Assembly: GCA_030636485.1 (NCBI GenBank)
Contig: DAOVWV010000090.1
Location: 1-6,795, forward strand
DNA from: Methyloprofundus sp.
GTDB taxonomy: Bacteria > Pseudomonadota > Gammaproteobacteria > Methylococcales > Methylomonadaceae
DNA length: 6,795 nt
Direction: 5' to 3'
The position numbers and the translations under genes were made by a program. The first letter of the stretch is position 1. Each line of letters starts with the position of its first letter. Shown here piece by piece: positions 5,769 through 6,795 of the stretch. The notes under the pieces are model-generated. The model ran no database searches. It was not told the origin of the DNA and saw nothing but the letters and a program-made list of their open reading frames with translations.

Positions 5769-6602
5769 TTAATCATATAAAGTCGGTATCGCCTGACGCT
5801 TATGCTGGGTTTTGATGAATGTATCAATGATTAACTGACACGCGTCATCTGCAACCGCTTTGCCTTCAAGAAAATCATCAAGCTGGTCATAGCTGAGACC
5901 TAGAGCATCTTCATCCGTTTTACCCGGTTCTAAATCTTCCAGATCAGCCGTCGGTGCTTTTTCAATCAACAATGCCGGAGCACCTAGCGTTTTAGCCAGC
6001 TGTCTCACCTGGCGTTTATTCAGCCCAAACAGTGGTGCAAGGTCACAGGCACCATCCCCCCATTTGGTAAAAAAACCGGTAATGTTTTCTGCTGAATGAT
6101 CGGTTCCGATGACCAACGCAGCTAATAGCCCTGCTATTTCATATTGCGCAATCATACGCGCCCGCGCCTTAACATTGCCTTTATTAAAATCTAACGCGCT
6201 TGCCGAGGCTGGAGTCAATCCTAGTTGCTGCACTGCATGACTGGTTTCTGCATGTATAGCATCAACCCCCGGCTGCACATTAACCGACATCTGTTGGCTA
6301 GGCTGAATAAAACCAATCGCTAACTGGGCATCGCTTTCATCCGCCTGGATATTATAGGGAAGACGCACGGCAATAAATTGATAGGCGTTGCTACTTGCTT
6401 CATTATTGAGCTGCTCAACCGCTAATTGCGCAAGGCGGCCACAAGTTGCTGAATCAATTCCACCGCTAATCCCTAAAAGTAGCGTCTTTAGCTTTGCTTT
6501 TTTGAGTTGCTTTTTTATAAAATCAATACGGCGCTGAATTTCAAAGGCTGAGTCGATGACGGGAAGTACTCTCATTTCTTTAATAATGGATTCTTGATTC
6601 AT
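5769..6602 (-). CDS. nadE: Ammonia-dependent NAD synthetase
   Basis: NadE performs the last step of NAD biosynthesis in the cytoplasm. It adenylates the carboxyl group of nicotinate adenine dinucleotide with ATP and replaces AMP with ammonia to give NAD. The 277-residue length matches the ammonia-dependent class (E. coli NadE is 275 residues) and leaves no room for the glutaminase domain of the glutamine-dependent class. The PP-loop pyrophosphatase motif SGGIDS is at 46-51. Other family blocks are [14 protein letters not shown] (76-89), GNVKARARM (142-150), [19 protein letters not shown] (166-184), [17 protein letters not shown] (215-231) and the C-terminal [10 protein letters not shown]. Compared with E. 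coli the C terminus is a few residues shorter. The ATG has only a weak ribosome site, and an alternative start at residue 10 exists, though the N terminus aligns with the family. It appears to be a lone housekeeping gene converging on the response regulator. Confidence 0.97.
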   Translation of the reverse strand: MNQESIIKEMRVLPVIDSAFEIQRRIDFIKKQLKKAKLKTLLLGISGGIDSATCGRLAQLAVEQLNNEASSNAYQFIAVRLPYNIQADESDAQLAIGFIQPSQQMSVNVQPGVDAIHAETSHAVQQLGLTPASASALDFNKGNVKARARMIAQYEIAGLLAALVIGTDHSAENITGFFTKWGDGACDLAPLFGLNKRQVRQLAKTLGAPALLIEKAPTADLEDLEPGKTDEDALGLSYDQLDDFLEGKAVADDACQLIIDTFIKTQHKRQAIPTLYD

Positions 6603-6680
6603 AGCTTACTTATGCTGTTATCTTTTTTGGGAGAAGGTGAGAGGCATAGGGGCGTCGATTTTAATCTACACAAGACTGAA

Positions 6681-6706
6681 TGAGTCAGGCTAAAACCTGC
6701 GACTCA
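6681..6706. repeat. Imperfect hairpin upstream of nadE
   Basis: TGAGT-CAGG (6681-6689) pairs with CCTG-(CG)-ACTCA (6696-6706) around a six-base loop, with a two-base bulge on one side. It lies about 80 bp upstream of the nadE start. There is no T-run on either side, so it is a poor terminator candidate. It could be a protein-binding site or a leader structure of nadE. The rest of the 6603-6795 stretch shows nothing else that I can name. Confidence 0.3.
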
Positions 6707-6795
6707 ATTTAGGCTGCATGATAAAAATGACCCTGCCTGTTTTATTTATAGGGCTAATTGTATCTAAGTTTCTACTTATAAATGATAAAATAATT

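Overview
The window looks like a chromosomal stretch of a moderately AT-rich Gram-negative bacterium, most likely a gammaproteobacterium. The NadE protein resembles the short ammonia-dependent enterobacterial type, and an OmpR-type regulator and a Phd/YefM–ParE cassette are also present. This assignment is an inference from remembered protein families; no search was run.

Layout, left to right. Positions 1-321 hold no gene, but carry a candidate promoter and a 14-bp palindrome just before a Phd/YefM-family antitoxin gene (322-591, +). Directly behind it lies the C-terminal half of a RelE/ParE toxin without its N-terminal half or a start codon (about 585-761, +). The toxin appears dead and the antitoxin orphaned. 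A strong hairpin (772-799) separates this from the convergent block that follows.

The central block has two long minus-strand genes for exported or membrane-anchored proteins. One (2797-4638) encodes a 613-residue protein with one N-terminal membrane segment and about five carboxypeptidase-regulatory-like beta-sandwich repeats. The other (845-2563) encodes a 572-residue secreted protein with a von Willebrand factor A domain, an intact-looking MIDAS site and an Ig-like (Big_1-type) domain. The 233-bp gap between them holds a 59-codon open frame with no good start and a 17-bp near-palindrome over a TTGACA hexamer. Divergent from them is an OmpR/PhoB-type response regulator (4840-5637, +) whose receiver domain lacks the phospho-acceptor aspartate. 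No histidine kinase is present in the window. The simplest reading, which is inference, is an envelope or surface module whose two structural genes may be controlled by the divergent, possibly phosphorylation-independent regulator.

On the right, nadE (5769-6602, -) encodes ammonia-dependent NAD synthetase, a housekeeping gene converging on the regulator. The short gap between them contains a possible 32-residue reading frame. The last 190 bp are the nadE upstream region with an imperfect hairpin.

The parts most worth following up are the degenerate receiver, its association with the two envelope genes, and the beheaded toxin. I see no CRISPR array, rRNA, tRNA, complete insertion sequence or phage gene.
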